Origin: Owenia fusiformis
Taxonomy: Eukaryota; Annelida; Polychaeta; Sabellida; Oweniidae
Assembly (NCBI GenBank): GCA_903813345.2
Contig: CAIIXF020000001.1
Span: 6,515,098-6,579,097, forward strand
DNA length: 64,000 nucleotides
Direction: 5' to 3'
Of this stretch, positions 12,932-25,457 are shown piece by piece (positions within the stretch are counted from its first letter, which is position 1; every line of letters starts with the position of its first letter). A model generated the notes under the pieces. That model saw only the letters and a program-made list of their open reading frames with translations, was not told the origin of the DNA and made no database searches. The translations under genes and the position numbers were made by a program.

Positions 12932-13090
12932 ATGGCGACTAAAACATTTAAAAGGTTCGTATTTATTGCGATTATCATTGTTGTTGTCACCTTCTCTTTG
13001 CTTAGTATGGATTTGTTTTCCACAAATATAGGAGTAATAAGTAATACTTACCAGTTTGCTTGCACAATGAGCAGATTTTTCATTATTTGA
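12932..13090 (+). CDS. Small ORF with one predicted transmembrane segment (uncertain)
   Basis: An ATG in a good initiation context (CAAAATGGCGAC) opens a 52-codon frame. Its residues 8-24 are strongly hydrophobic (RFVFIAIIIVVVTFSLL), as in a type II signal anchor. It could be the first exon of an unrecognised membrane protein. It cannot extend HINT3, because the HINT3 frame has an in-frame stop at 13749 before its start. It could equally be chance, since no family is recognised and no following exon was found. Confidence 0.2.
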   Translation: MATKTFKRFVFIAIIIVVVTFSLLSMDLFSTNIGVISNTYQFACTMSRFFII

Positions 13091-13743
13091 CTGAAGAACC
13101 TGTGTATTGAAATCCCCGGGTTGAAATCTTGGAGTTTTAAAACGTTGTCAGCTGTTGACACTAAGTAACCACTAATCTTTAACTAATCTAGGTTATTTTC
13201 AAACCCAAGATTGTGGGGTGATTTGAAAAAATCAACCCCACATTTATGGGGGTAGCATGGGGGGTAACATGCCATGCCCAGCAGTCTTTGAAAGAAGTAA
13301 GGCAGACTTAATTGTGTCACAATAGTCAATAGCACCATGGGCTTTCAACTATCTAGTTGAAAGCCCATGATAGCACACAAAAAGGTCATGAACTGGGAGG
13401 TTTTGGATACAGGGTTTATCCTTGTCTGAATATTAGTTCAGGGATTTAATAGCATTATCTCCTGAGGGATCGAGGGAGATGCACATATTTCCGAGGGATG
13501 AACTCTGCTTCCAAAACAGACTGTACATAACAGATGTATTCCATACTAATTGAGGTTCTAGGTATATTATACCATAAAGTTCCCCCGGGAAAGTTCCTTA
13601 ATTCAAAAACACATTTTCTTAGTCATAAAGAGTAGTTTTTAAGTTTGTTCAAAACAGATATATGCTTGGAATGATATTTGAATTGATTTGGTTGGACCTT
13701 ATAACAAGCTGACAATGACTTTTTTTTATTTTAACCATAGGTG

Positions 13744-13858
13744 ATGGGTGATACAGCAACAGTCAGCACAATAGCAAAAACAGCACAAACATGGACAAAT
13801 GTATTTTCTGTAAGATTGCACAAGGAAAAGAGGAGAAAACAACTCTTTTATATCAGGT
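13744..13858 (+). promoter_or_regulatory. Upstream ATG/uORF overlapping the HINT3 start
   Basis: An ATG at 13744, 47 nt before the HINT3 ATG and in a different frame, stays open to the end of the exon. After splicing it would stop a few codons into exon 14145-14262. If this ATG is in the mRNA, the uORF overlaps the main start and would be expected to reduce HINT3 translation. The transcript start is unknown. Confidence 0.35.
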
Positions 13859-16800
13859 AATGGAAATATCCATTACAATCTGGTGAAGATGCCAAATATT
13901 ACCAAGTTTTTTACATGACTAAAACCAATACCTCTGTGTTTGATGAATTGAGAGAAGGCTCAAAAATAAGAGGTGCAAGGTTATTGATATACATGCGATC
14001 TATAATATTATATGCTTAGAGCTTTAATGCATAATCTAAAAAATATTTCACATACATGTGCATGTGTAAATTGTAAAAAATTAGGCGCCAAAAATTACAC
14101 ATTTGAACACAGAATAAAAGTTATAATGTTATCCATTGTTATAGGATGATGAATTAGTTGTATTTAAAGATCACAGGCCAGCTGCCTCACATCATTACCT
14201 CATCACATCAGTGGAACACATCAAAGATGTAAGAGAACTAACTGGCAAACATGTAGAACTAGGTATGTCTGATATTAAATTCATCAATAATGCTGTGGAG
14301 ATCTTCATATCATCCTCCATCGCGCTTTTTGCCCAGTTTTTTCCTTTTTAAAATAATTAAACCTTTGAAAAAATGGACCATCAGTTTTCAAAGGAGTCTG
14401 ATTCATTTGAGCTTCAGTAAAAATGATTTTTCTGATTCTTGTTTGGAAGACTGAATTGATTTCCATTTCTGATTCTCATTTACCCCAATGATTTACAAAG
14501 GGCTTTGATCACTTCCTTTATTATCCCAACGAACGGAGTTCGGTAGGGATATAGTGAAGCCCTCAGTCTGTGTGTCAGTCCATCCGTCCATCTGTCCGTC
14601 CGGAAGATAACTCGAATACTAGTAGACGGATTTTCTTCAAATTTGGAAGAAAGATGTATATTGGTGAATACATGTAGTTGTGTGCAACAAAAAAATTCCA
14701 AGATGGCCACTGCTTAAAAAATGGCGGGAATTTTTAGAGCCAAGCATTTCACAATAATTTTCTGATCTCTTCAAAGTATGGCTATATTATTCTCAAATTG
14801 AAGGTTTAGGGCAGATCACTATTTTGGTATTGTTTTCCTGACTTGAACATCAGAAAATTCAAATTGTCTTTATTATTTGTGATTTTAAAAGGTCACACAT
14901 GCTTTTAAAATTGGTAGAAATTCTGATATATCTCTAATGTTTCCAATGTTTACATTTTTGTGACAAATACAGATTCATCTATGTTATAGTGTTTGTTGGG
15001 ATTTGCTACTTCTTTGAGTTGCCGTTTTCTAGTTTTGAAATGGTCAGCCAGCAAAGCAACATGCAGTTGTTGTTTAAATTGTTGCATGATCTATTATTGA
15101 TAATTTTTTCTGATTTTCAGTCGAACGATTAATAGCAGTTGGTAAACAAGTTTTGGAAGAACAAGGAGGCAACACAGCTGATGCCAGGTGCGTTTAAAGG
15201 TGCACATTTTATACATTCAAAGTTACTTTACCAAATTGTACTGCTAGTGCCATAGGAAATATTTTAAAACCTGACATTGGTATTTAATATGGCCTTGATC
15301 TTAGTTAGTTCTGACCTTAGTTAGTCTGACCTGATCTGAGGTGGAAAACTGTCAGCCTCTGACCTGAGGTATGTAGTATGATCTCTGTTAACCTCTTGAC
15401 TAGATGTATAACACTGTGACCTTGTTGACCTCTCACTAAAACTCAATATGCAAAAAAGACCTGATGTTTAACACTGTTAACCTCTGATATGAGGTAAATC
15501 ACTGTTGACTTCTTTTATCCTCTGACTAGAGGTATAACACAGTGACTCAGTTCTGACCTGACCTTAATTCTGACCTGAGATTTAAGTTCAATTAACACTG
15601 TTGACATTTTATACCTCTCACCTAAGGAATATCACCAGGAATGTGAAAACATCTCTATACAACAATAAAAAAATTTATGAATTTGTTGCTTTGGTCCATT
15701 TCAGAATTGGATTCCATTGGCCCCCAGTGACCACTATACAGCACTTGCATCTACATGTCATAGCACCAGAGGCTGAGATGAACTGGTTCTGGCGCCTTGT
15801 TTTCAAACTAAACAGTTATTGGTTCGTATCAGTAAGTATATTCATTCCATAATAACATGTTTTCCCTAGGAAATTAACAGGGAATTGATATTCAAAAAAC
15901 CTGTATCAGATCTTGTATCAGCCAAAATACATCGCAATGTATATCGCCAAAACTGATTCTGGTGATGCATCGATGTACATGGCGATGTGTATCGATGTTT
16001 AACTGAAAATTGCAGATGCAACAATGCACTATTATGGCACATTGCGACAACACTAAATTATCAGATCCTGTATTGGATCCCGTATCAGCCAAAATCCTGT
16101 ATCAGAAGTATTTCCGGGGATTTAGAAGTGTTTATTAATAATTTCTATTGTAAAACTTTTTTATAAAGGTTGAAAATGTTATATGATAAATTGAATTATA
16201 TCATTTTATATTTTAAATGAGTTTCTTAAAAAAATATTATGGAACAATAAGTTATTGATGGTTGTCATGGAATATAATTTTTTTCCTCGAGAAAATATGA
16301 TATTAGCCTCCTTGGTTAATATCATATTTTTCCCCTGAATAAAAATCATTTTCCATCCCTCCCATTAAATAACCTCTATTCATTGTCCTGCAAACTCCTG
16401 AAAAGTTAATCTGAGTGTTCACCTGAAAGTTAATATTATAGATTTTTATAGACCTGGGAGGCCTGGGTCATGCTCCCACCATTACAATCCTGATGTAATG
16501 CAACAACTGACCAATTTTCAAATACAAAAAGGGAGACTCCCTCCAAATGGTATATGCATTCAACTCTATTGAAATGTTCAGGGTTGTGTTCTTGAGGATG
16601 AGAAAAGGTGGCACCCAAATGTGCGGGGTGTGATGAGAGTAGGTCCTCAGCTCAATCTTTTCAAGAGCACCAAACAGTCAACTCAGAGGCCATTGAAAAG
16701 CTGAAGAACAATTCACATGCATGTCAAGGATGGATTAAGAGGCAAAAAATTAAAAACGTTATTCAAGAAAAAGTGACCCAATTCTGTCGGGGCTACTATG

Positions 16801-16949
16801 ATGTATTTATGCATATTACTCCCCCGGGATTACTCCCAGGATTTGGCTAAACCATGCTATAAAATCCTGTTAATCTACAGGTTTTTTTATTCCAGGGAGA
16901 ATATATGATCAAGAGATTAACAGCAATGAGAGAGAATGGAGAACTTTGA
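13791..16949 (+). CDS. HINT3: Histidine triad nucleotide-binding protein 3-like
   Basis: Five coding exons, 13791-13856, 14145-14262, 15121-15187, 15705-15831 and 16896-16949, join in phase into a 143-residue protein. It starts MDKCIFCKIAQG, carrying the CxxC of the HIT fold. Next comes a substrate-binding block (VFKDHRPAASHHYLI), and near residue 100 the catalytic histidine triad HLHLHV. The C-terminal LVFKLNSYWF and the final helix exon (GEYMIKRLTAMREN) are typical of HINT3 rather than HINT1/2. HINT3-type enzymes hydrolyse AMP-linked phosphoramidates and acyl-adenylates through the central histidine. The start at 13791 is chosen because an in-frame stop lies at 13749. The exon opens with an acceptor, so the transcript has an upstream noncoding exon. 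An AATAAA at 17151 is a plausible polyadenylation signal. No damage is seen. Confidence 0.95.
14505..14720. repeat. Dispersed-repeat-like segment in HINT3 intron 2
   Basis: This intron stretch contains TCCATCCGTCCATCTGTCCG and the sequence CCAACGAACGGAGTTCGG, which forms a small self-complementary motif (CGAAC/GTTCG). The style is that of interspersed repeats in invertebrate genomes. No boundaries or duplication can be defined, and it has no coding content. Confidence 0.35.
15293..15620. repeat. Degenerate minisatellite in HINT3 intron 3
   Basis: Irregular repeats built on TCTGACCTGAGGTATAACACTGT-like words (variants of CTCTGACTAGAGGTATAACA, TTGACCTCT, GACCTGA) recur every 50-70 bp through the stretch. 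It is probably an old expanded minisatellite between two HINT3 exons. Confidence 0.55.
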
Positions 16950-19113
16950 TGAATATGAGAAAATCAACAGCAATGCCAAAAGAGGATGAACTGTCCAACA
17001 GTTTTTGCCAATGGCATACGTGTTACATTACATTTTTTGGTACTGTATGTGATTTACAACAACTGTGAACACAGGCATACAACACAAGAATGGACAAAAT
17101 AAAATGGACATTATCTTTTCATAATTTACAATGTATGTTAGCATTTTTACAATAAAACAGTTAATATAATATTTACTTTTTCCAATATTTAATTGAGAGA
17201 TTGATAGTACTGTATATAAGGAAAATATACCTGTGAAAGATGGCAGTCGCGAATCCATCATCTTCATTAAAACTCTGCATTGTATTTCACTGCCCTCTAT
17301 AAATGATACTAGACGTTTTTAAATAGTTGTCAGCTACTGATAACCAGATGAAGCCAAGCTGAGTGAGATGCTCTGCTAGATTTAGAATACTAGGGTTAGG
17401 TGTAGATTATTTGACAGCAATCAGCTCACAGATCGTTCTAAGGTATCATATTTCACGACACTGGTGGCTGTTTTGTTAGTTGGAGTCATACTAAACAAGC
17501 CTGCAACCCAAGCTTGGTGATCAGCAGAGGCACATCTTGAGTTGGATTTAGTATGGGATTATAAAGTGTGGACACGCTTGATACTTGGAGTGTAGGAACT
17601 GGATCTGTATTTTAAGTAAAAATCAGAAACTTCAAATCGGTGAGTAGATCAATGAATTTTTTCAAATGATTTCAATAATATTTGTTTCAATGTAGGAATA
17701 GATGGTTGATCTGTAAATGTTCATGACTATGTATTCAAGTGTCTTAACAGGGTGTCTGATGCCATCCATCCGGGCATATAGTGTTCAATATATTCACCAG
17801 AGAAATGGATGTGATATTTTGGTGTGGTGGGGCTCGGGTTGTTCAGAAAAGTACTCAACCTTTCTCTAGTTTAGCAACATGTTAAATTCTAAAAAAGGAA
17901 TATTGATAGAAGGTGGTGACTTTTTGGGAAGTGAAATGGTAGAGAAGTGACTGACATAGGAGCCCCAGACTGACTTATGAGCCCCAGAATACATGTAGGC
18001 CTAAGGACTTCCAATAGTTTGATTTTAAATCTCTCTGGGAGTTTGCCTTTCACATTGAGCCCACGAAAATGTTGGAACAATCAACTCTATGTTTGAGAGA
18101 GAAACGTGCTATTTTTGTAATCGAATATATTTTGGTTTGGGGTGTTCTTTCAAGTTTCAAGGATCGGTGTGAATGCACTGCTAATAGCAAGCAGAAATGT
18201 TAAGCACTTACAAAAAGGATAAGATCTGAATGCGAAACGTTATTTTACCAGGGAGAATATAATCGAATGAAGGATTGGGTTGTGGTCAGTTGAGCAATGA
18301 CAGGATAACCATCGATCAGGCAAATGGTCTCATTTCAGCACCAACACTGATTTTCTTCATCCTAGCATCAGCTCAATGCGATTTTTTTATTCACGTTTTT
18401 CGTTACGTTCATTTAACAAGATGGATTTTCTAAACCGTACAAAGGCTGCAATACAATTTGTACTACAATGAGAATATGTTTAACAAATGTTCTACATATG
18501 CTGTTACTCATGTATAGAGCTTCATGTAGTAATACCATTTTCTCACCGAACAGAGTAAATTGGAAATTGTAGGAGGAAGCAGATGGTTAAATCACCTTAT
18601 CCTTTGAAAGCTTCAGTTTATGCTTCACACTTACTCTCGATTCGAAGTGCAAGTACATCCTCCTTTGGTCTTACCACTGGGGTTTTACAATGGGTTACAT
18701 TGGTCTTGCATTCATGCTTGTTGTTGAAGTTGATGAGGAGGGTCAAGGGTCTTGAAGCAAGACTATATAATATTATATCATGGACTCGGAGAAATCAAAG
18801 TCCAATAGTCCATGAAGTCTAGTTACCGGCGCATCACATCCCTGGGGGTGCCACCCTGAGGTATAGCGCCTGGCTATTTTGAAAGGTATGAGGGTCTTAC
18901 TTTATTGATATCAAAAAGGTTGAAACCCATCACAGTACCCCAAAGCACAGAGGCTAGAAACAGTTGAAGATTTAGATCTTTTTAAAGACGCTAAATCAAA
19001 CTATTGTAAATAGGGGACATACGCTAATACATACATGTATCATGGTATACCATGGTGATGATTTGTTCTTCCCAGAGATTGCCGAACCTGGGCGAGAGAC
19101 CCTTGTACAATAT

Positions 19114-19203
19114 ACAATTATTGACCTCTCCAGCCGTAGGTCGAGGTTTACAGTCGAGGGATATAATTTTGACAGTAAACCGAATTGAGAGGTCTATAAT
19201 TGT
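19114..19203. repeat. Short imperfect inverted repeat, MITE-like
   Basis: ACAATTATTGACCTCTC at 19114-19130 pairs with GAGAGGTCTATAATTGT at 19187-19203 (16 of 17 positions). The interior holds further GTTTAC/GTAAAC complementary words. It lies close to the coding relic at 19269-19477 and may be part of the same mobile unit. Confidence 0.45.
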
Positions 19204-19268
19204 TTTGTTCAGTAGTCCGAAGAATATCTTAGATTTTTCTGACCCTTGAAGTTGACTTGAAGTTGGAT

Positions 19269-19477
19269 TCAGACCCTCGAGACGTTCATGTTGTATTTCA
19301 GTATATCGGCAGTAAGTTCACTCAATGGAGTCAAATTACTCTCCTGGGCGAAGTCCACTAAAGCTTTGTACAAAGTTTTAGATTTTTCTTCGTATTTTGA
19401 CTGTCTTTACTCTCTAAGAGACTAATAATATCCTCATCTTCAACATTTTTAAAACGGCTAGTGCTAGCGGCGGCCAT
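19269..19477 (-). pseudogene. Frameshifted N-terminal fragment, ZMYM/KCTD1 (Crypton-derived) type repeat protein
   Basis: An ATG at 19477 on the minus strand opens 39 codons (MAAASTSRFKNV, then IISLLESKDSQNTKKN), stopping at 19358. A +1 shift restores a second block, KALVDFAQESNLTPLSELTA, which runs to 19269. The layout (initiator, acidic stretch, LLxxKDSxNTKK, helical block) resembles the N-terminus of invertebrate proteins related to ZMYM/KCTD1 DUF3504 proteins, thought to derive from Crypton tyrosine recombinases. The frameshift and the lack of any downstream domain make it a relic. The family call is from memory of the motif pattern and is tentative. Confidence 0.35.
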
Positions 19478-22400
19478 TTTATCGTCTGCTGATAATGACG
19501 TCATTTTAGTGGAATGCTGGGAATATTATTCACCGGCAATGCATTGCGCGGTGTACAGTTAAAATTATTCACCGCTCGTTGACCAATCAAAATCGAGTAT
19601 TTCAACTGAGGTACTAACAATATACATTGTATATCAAATTCTCTTTTAAAGAAGCTAAATGAAACTATTTGAAAAGGTTTGAAACTGCCAGGCGTACACA
19701 CGTTGTGTAATCTCCTCCTGGGAATATACTCTCGATATATTCGTTACAAACATCATGAACATGGCCAAGAGAGATGTACCTTGCGCGCAGAGTATAGTTG
19801 TAAACTATCAAAACTGAATGCAAAGGGTAAGAGAGATGAGGGCCTGGGTAACATTTAGATTTACCTAGGATTTACGTAATAATTTCATGGTGTTAATGAG
19901 CTATCATGTGGATGGATGCTTTTAATTAAACAACCTATCTGATATCCTGCTTCATTTCAACATACATTTCGGGGTTACGTAGCTGTTCGTTGGCGTTGCC
20001 AGGGGTGCGATGTGTGCATAAAAATTGGGTGTAAAATTAAAAATTAAACTATAACTATATAAAGTTTTTTAAATATCATGGAAAATGATTTAAATAGTAA
20101 TAACTGCGTGAATCAAAGCTATCTTAGAAGACCCATCTATGCTCAGGAGATGCAAGATTCCACAATCAGTATTTTTTTCTAAAATTAGATTTAGGATAAC
20201 GTAATGCTCAGGTTCATGGGGAATATACCAAAACAAACAAACAAATTCGAGACAGATGTTTTTACTATCCGTTAACTTAGAATTAACCTAGACTAGTATT
20301 CTCAAAATGTAACGAGAATCTTGGAAATGAGAAATATGTATTGAAATAAGTGGATGGCATTCTGATTTATCAGAGTCCCTCTTTACCTAACGCTTTTGAG
20401 AGAACTATTCCAAAAGGATAGTAAAGGCTGTGGATCCCACAATGAGTGGATGGATATTTCCCAAATTTATCATCACAAGGCATTGTTTGTCGCAACATTC
20501 TCTAAATTCGAACAATATTGCAATCAAGTGATTGTAATGAAAAGGCAGTCATAAGAAGTCGACTAGTTGAGCATAAAAGGTCAATCATACAAACAATTCT
20601 ATTTTCTCATTTTCATGATTTTAGAAGGTACAACTTTGAAAATATTAAGTATAAAGACATGAAAGACACCTGCTCATCACTAAAGTACAACCTCTACTAT
20701 TACGTTTATGCCAATTACTAACGCTCGTACAAGTCCCTACCAGATGGCTAGGTTGACGACACACATTGCCATTACAAAATCATATTCACAGTGAAATTAT
20801 ATATAACGAAATTCTGACTCTTTGATAAAGAAAACCCATTAATAGTATAGAAATTATAATTAGGATTTATTGAACAAACACAATGGCTGGAATGGGATTC
20901 AATGGAATCAATGGGATTTGAATATATCCAGTCCAGCTGAAAGTCAAGATACTCGAATACGAAATTTTACTGTGACACTGACGTGATTGAAGTCACATTT
21001 GATGAAGTCACAAAACTAAAAGATTTGAGAACATTTTGAAGAGAGTTGATGGATATGCATAGCTAGAGATCAAAGGTAGGTTAAGACATGGACCATGGTT
21101 CAGATTATGAGGTTATATGCAAGAGGGATGGAGTTTTTATGCTGATTTTCGGTTCTTGGTTCTTGTTTTCGAGAAGGTGTTCCGACCTAATAATGATATC
21201 AAATTGAACAACGGATTAGGTTCTCCCGAAGGAGAACCTTTGGTTTTGACTATTTTATATATATTTATACATTGTGTTGCCCAATAAAGAGCTTTAAAAG
21301 ATATGGTAGATAAGAATACACGAATGACACATATAATTGTAATGAGAATTTGAAATAAAGCGATCGAATCGTTTCCTCATGATAGGCAAGTATAGTTTGG
21401 ATTGCCAAAATCATGTAGACCACAGCATAAGACACGGGCAAGAAATTGGATATAAGCAATGAGCCCCGATAAATTACTTTTCATTAACTACTATATTTAA
21501 TGATTGATAAACAAAAGAAGCAAAAAAGTGATGGTCCCTGACATTGAAATAAGCACTCGGCAAATGTTTCTTCAACAAGTACGATGAAGTGTGAAGAAGA
21601 GTTTGATTCATGGGAAACACCTCGTGTGCTTCTTGAGATATAGCATTTAGATGTGATAAATTGAAATATATTTCTGGAAATGTTCTCATGCATGGTATTT
21701 ATCATTTCTACAGATATTCCCGGTGAAGGAGACGGATTGGTTTTAGATTGTAGTCATATTTCATCTCAGTTTGCTTGTAAATATGCGCAAAATGCAGGCA
21801 CAAATGAACAAGTGATGAATGTTCGGAACCGTCGATGTATTTAGAATAAAAAGGCTGATATCGTGATATCAATTGACTGAGTATGTTTAGTTTTGAATTT
21901 TATATTGAATGCCACTTTTGATACGCCGTTTTGATAATTGAATTAAAAACGAACGTTCTACTTAAAGTAATAATTACCTTTCGAAAGGAGGTTAATATTT
22001 ATCCTCATTTTATGGTTATTTTAACAGGGTAATAAATACCGATAAGTATTTAGGGCACAAAGAACTTCTCTTGCATTGCTAAATAAATAGTTTTGGGCTT
22101 TTTAGCACAGTGTCGGTCTTGTTTCTATTTTGAAAGTATAGTTCATACATCTTCGGTATTTCAAAGAAAGGATATGATGACAGTCCGGAAATAATTTGAA
22201 TGTGTGTTACCTCAATATCAATGCAAGGTTCTGCATGTGAAACTGAAATGAACAATCCGACTGATAACCAGTTTTGCCAAAAAAGAACATAAATAACAAT
22301 CCGAATCTAAACTACCCAGTATTAAACCTCATCTAAAATAAATAACGCGCTGGTTCAAGTGCCCAAAATAAAATATGTGAACAATATTTGTGTAGAGGTT

Positions 22401-23546
22401 TTTACATCTGGATAATATCTCAGGACTACACACAGTTGAAACATGAAATATCAGATACAAAAATAGAATAATGTAGACTTGGATGATCTGAATTCAAAAC
22501 TTTTAACAGCTTTATCGTCTGGAAAACATCTTTAAAATATTTTGAAGGAGGTACGTAGAAATTGATACAAATAAAAAAAGTTGTTAACCGCTATGGTTTA
22601 GCAAATACATTTGCATTTTTACATTAGAAACTTATTAACATGTCATGATAAATGGTACTTTCATATCCTTCGGATGTTTCTCTCATTTTAATTCAACTTT
22701 AACTGTTATCAGAGGGATATGCTAACTCATCACTAGCATGAATACTGAATAGTTGTTAAAACTTTAATTAACTTTTTTATTATCCTATTCATATAATTAG
22801 ATTAAAAGGAACATTGTACGAGGCCTTTTTGATTCTATGACAAGGTTTCAGTTGCTCAAACTTTTTGTTATAATAACACCTTGGAAGTCGAAGATGGTAC
22901 CATTAGTCGATACATGCACATTAGTTAATATAAATTCATATGAAATCTACTTTGATGTGGGAAAAGATACATATATATTAACTTTCAATTTAATTTGATC
23001 ATTTCGATCCTTATATTTTGAATCATAGACAATGTTATCTTTTAACTTTATGGCTCCGGCATCCTAATTGTTCATTCTTTTTATATCTTGTCCCAGATAT
23101 GAGACAATGATCTTCACAATTACTTAAAGATACTCTTGGGTCTCGTACATAACTTCCTACTGATAAAGATAACTTTTAAGCTTACTTCATCATGAATCAT
23201 CCTATCTCTTTCATATGTAAATCATAAATAAAGATAAAAAACCATAATAAACCAAAGGGTATTGACGTACATTTATTGGTCACCCTGACCTCCACCGATA
23301 AATAATGAGTACCATTCACCATAAGTCAAATAAAAACAATTTTTGTCTAACCACTCCTGATGAATGGACCAGCATATGGACGTTCAAGTTATATTATTCT
23401 TTCTTCTATATATCCGAATGTAACGTATGTTTCTTTAGTTCATTTAAGACTCATCAAATTCATAGATAAGTCGAATCTAAATCCATGTGTGTTTGTAATT
23501 AAACCTGGATTTAGATAATCCAAAAACGTTACTCCAGACGCCTATG

Positions 23547-24614
23547 TACGAGGGTTGTCCCATAAGTCTTGAAATTTTTATTCTAATTCATAGAATATTT
23601 GAGATACAGTGATAAAAATTTCACATTTTGTAACTTAGATATATTTCTACTATCTCTGTAAGTTTCATAGCATAATAAGATCATTTGTTAATGTTACAGA
23701 TGATTTAAAATGGAATGTTGGGGGTACCCGGGGCAGAAAACAGCATAATAATATAAATATGAAGTAAAAATTAAGGATTTTGGGAACCCCTGGCTCAGCT
23801 CAACACGTTTCCTTTTCTGCTCCTCTGTCAGAATATGTGGAACGAATCTAGGGGCTACCTTTGACATCCCAAGGTCTTTCTTCATTACTGAGCAGTGGGC
23901 CTACTCTTACTAATATCAAAGTCTAGGGTGATCTTCCTACACTGGCTAGTTCTCCTTTCAGCCCTTATACACTCCGCAATATGTGACATGAGATCGTCAC
24001 TGAATTTTGGCCTTCCACTTCTAGGAGCATCCTCCAGGCTGGTATCTCCAGTTTTTAACTTCTTCTGTCACCTCCATATTGTAGGTGCACTCGGAGTTTA
24101 CTGTCTATATACTTTTTCCATGGCTGTTCTTGTTTGTGTAGGTGTATGCCCTAAGGAGGCGTGGTATTGCACAACTGCACGCAAACATTTAACATCTGGT
24201 GACAAAATCCCTGCCATTTTGATTATTAAAATGCTGTGGCTCTGTACCAAAATTGAGCAATTGTGCTAGTTTGTGACATCACTGAGGTATTTCTTAAGAT
24301 TTTACCAAGAATACAGTGTTTTTGTCAATCTTGAAGGGTGATTTACAATTTAAGATGCATACCATCCTTTAAAATCCTTAATACTCCCACGACTCCATTT
24401 TACATTTTTACTATATTTCATTACTGCCCCACCCCCCGACTCCCCCGGTCACCATAGCAATCATTATAGTAACTCAAGTTCATAATTTTGTTATGAAACT
24501 ATCACATGTTGAAGATAATTGATTGATCTTGTTATATACCAATTTTCAGCCAAATTCATTAAAATATTTTTGAATTAGAATAAAAATTTCAAGACTTATG
24601 GGACAACCCTCGTA
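23547..24614 (-). mobile_element. Truncated mariner transposon with 44-bp perfect terminal repeats
   Basis: The ends read TACGAGGGTTGTCCCATAAG and the exact complement. They match perfectly over 44 bp and include flanking TA at 23547-23548 and 24613-24614, the mariner target site. The minus strand carries decayed transposase pieces in the expected order. First are helix-turn-helix remnants (24060-24230), then LEDAPRSGRPKFSDDLM (about 23990-24040), then LGMSKVAPRFVPHILTEEQK (23825-23885). The DDD catalytic half is absent, deleted after the VELSQ block. Frameshifts and stops separate the pieces. The perfect terminal repeats suggest it moved fairly recently, with transposase supplied elsewhere. 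Confidence 0.88.
23694..24230 (-). pseudogene. Mariner transposase, N-terminal remnant
   Basis: Three frames on the minus strand together cover the DNA-binding part of a mariner transposase. They are a helix-turn-helix-like block with QYHASLGHTPTQTRTAMEK, a linker SLEDAPRSGRPKFSDDL, and the conserved VPHILTEEQKRKRVELSQ preceding where the catalytic domain should begin. Each joint has a stop or shift, and none of the catalytic aspartates is present, so it is inactive. Confidence 0.8.
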
Positions 24615-25457
24615 CATTGATATACGGCGCGGCGTATTTACAGTTAGTCACCGAACACCACGCAGACATGGGCGACCAGTATGATATGTTTACTGCCTAG
24701 CCTATATGTATTTCATTCAAGAGAACTTCCCAAAAGGAAGTGCCTGTAATTCAAAAACCTTGATAAGATTTTATGAATGAAAGTGCAAACTATGAATACT
24801 TCAATTCAAAAAGGATATTTGAGTTGTTAACAGGCAGTCACAGGTACAGTTTTTAATATTATTATAACATTTAGAAGATCAATATTCTGTCTGAAGTGTG
24901 GTTTCTAAAGAGAAATGTGGTGGATTGGATCTGGATCCGGGATCAGATTATTATAGAATTTAGAATTACTAATATATAGAATCTACTCATTGTTGGCAGC
25001 AGTCTTTCTTGACAGGTTGTACTTGTGTAGAAAGGGTGTTTATATTTGTAGTGTACAATATACAGTTCATAATTTATACAGTAAGTTTAGGCAGGTAAGT
25101 TAGCTTATATTTTATTTTAGGAATCATTTATTGTATAAGGCACATGCAGTACTGATATGGAGATTACATATAAGACCCTGCAGTAATACTTCTTATAGGA
25201 GAATATTGGAGCATTGTTGATGCTTCAAGGCATGGCATTATTAGGCGCAGCTGTTGATAAATTCATCAATTATAAAATTTTGATAGGATATACATAATTC
25301 TGGACTTCAAACACATTTTCCCAACTCATCTTTCCAACGGATCAACTCATCTTTCCAAAGGATCAACTCGTCTTTTCAAAAGATCAAAAAAAAATGTTTA
25401 TATAATATCTGCTGCACATTGGCCATGTAAAATATACAATATGGTTAAGCTGGACTA

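Larger units (their letters stand above)
11727..13740. promoter_or_regulatory. Divergent intergenic region between ING5 and HINT3
   Basis: The ING5 start (minus strand, 11726) and the first recognised HINT3 coding exon (plus strand, acceptor at 13739-13740) point away from each other, about 2 kb apart. The ING5 start lies beside ATATGCGCGCGC (11741-11750), a locally GC-rich patch in otherwise AT-rich sequence. The HINT3 exon begins with a splice acceptor, so at least one upstream noncoding exon and its promoter should lie in this interval or further left. No TATA box is convincing. The stretch 12714-12870 is a repeat relic. Confidence 0.4.
16950..23546. other. Intergenic region between HINT3 and the mariner relic
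   Basis: AT-rich sequence with the HINT3 3' end (AATAAA at 17151), a GAGAGGTC-bounded inverted repeat at 19114-19203 and a decayed coding relic at 19269-19477. A hairpin-like word, AGGTTCTCCCGAAGGAGAACC, begins at 21220. The stretch from about 19.5 to 23.5 kb shows no exon, RNA gene or repeat that I can support. Confidence 0.4.

Noticed and set aside
12932-13856. Joining the MATKTFKRF small ORF to HINT3 as an N-terminal extension
   Set aside because: The HINT3 frame contains an in-frame TGA at 13749 between the exon acceptor and the HINT3 ATG, so no in-frame fusion is possible with this acceptor.
16436-16850. Open frames on both strands in the last HINT3 intron
   Set aside because: No domain resemblance and no codon-level support; HINT3 is complete without them.
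21220-21240. Small GC-rich hairpin followed by T-rich DNA, like a bacterial terminator
   Set aside because: The context is a eukaryotic genome with spliced genes, so an intrinsic bacterial terminator has no meaning here.
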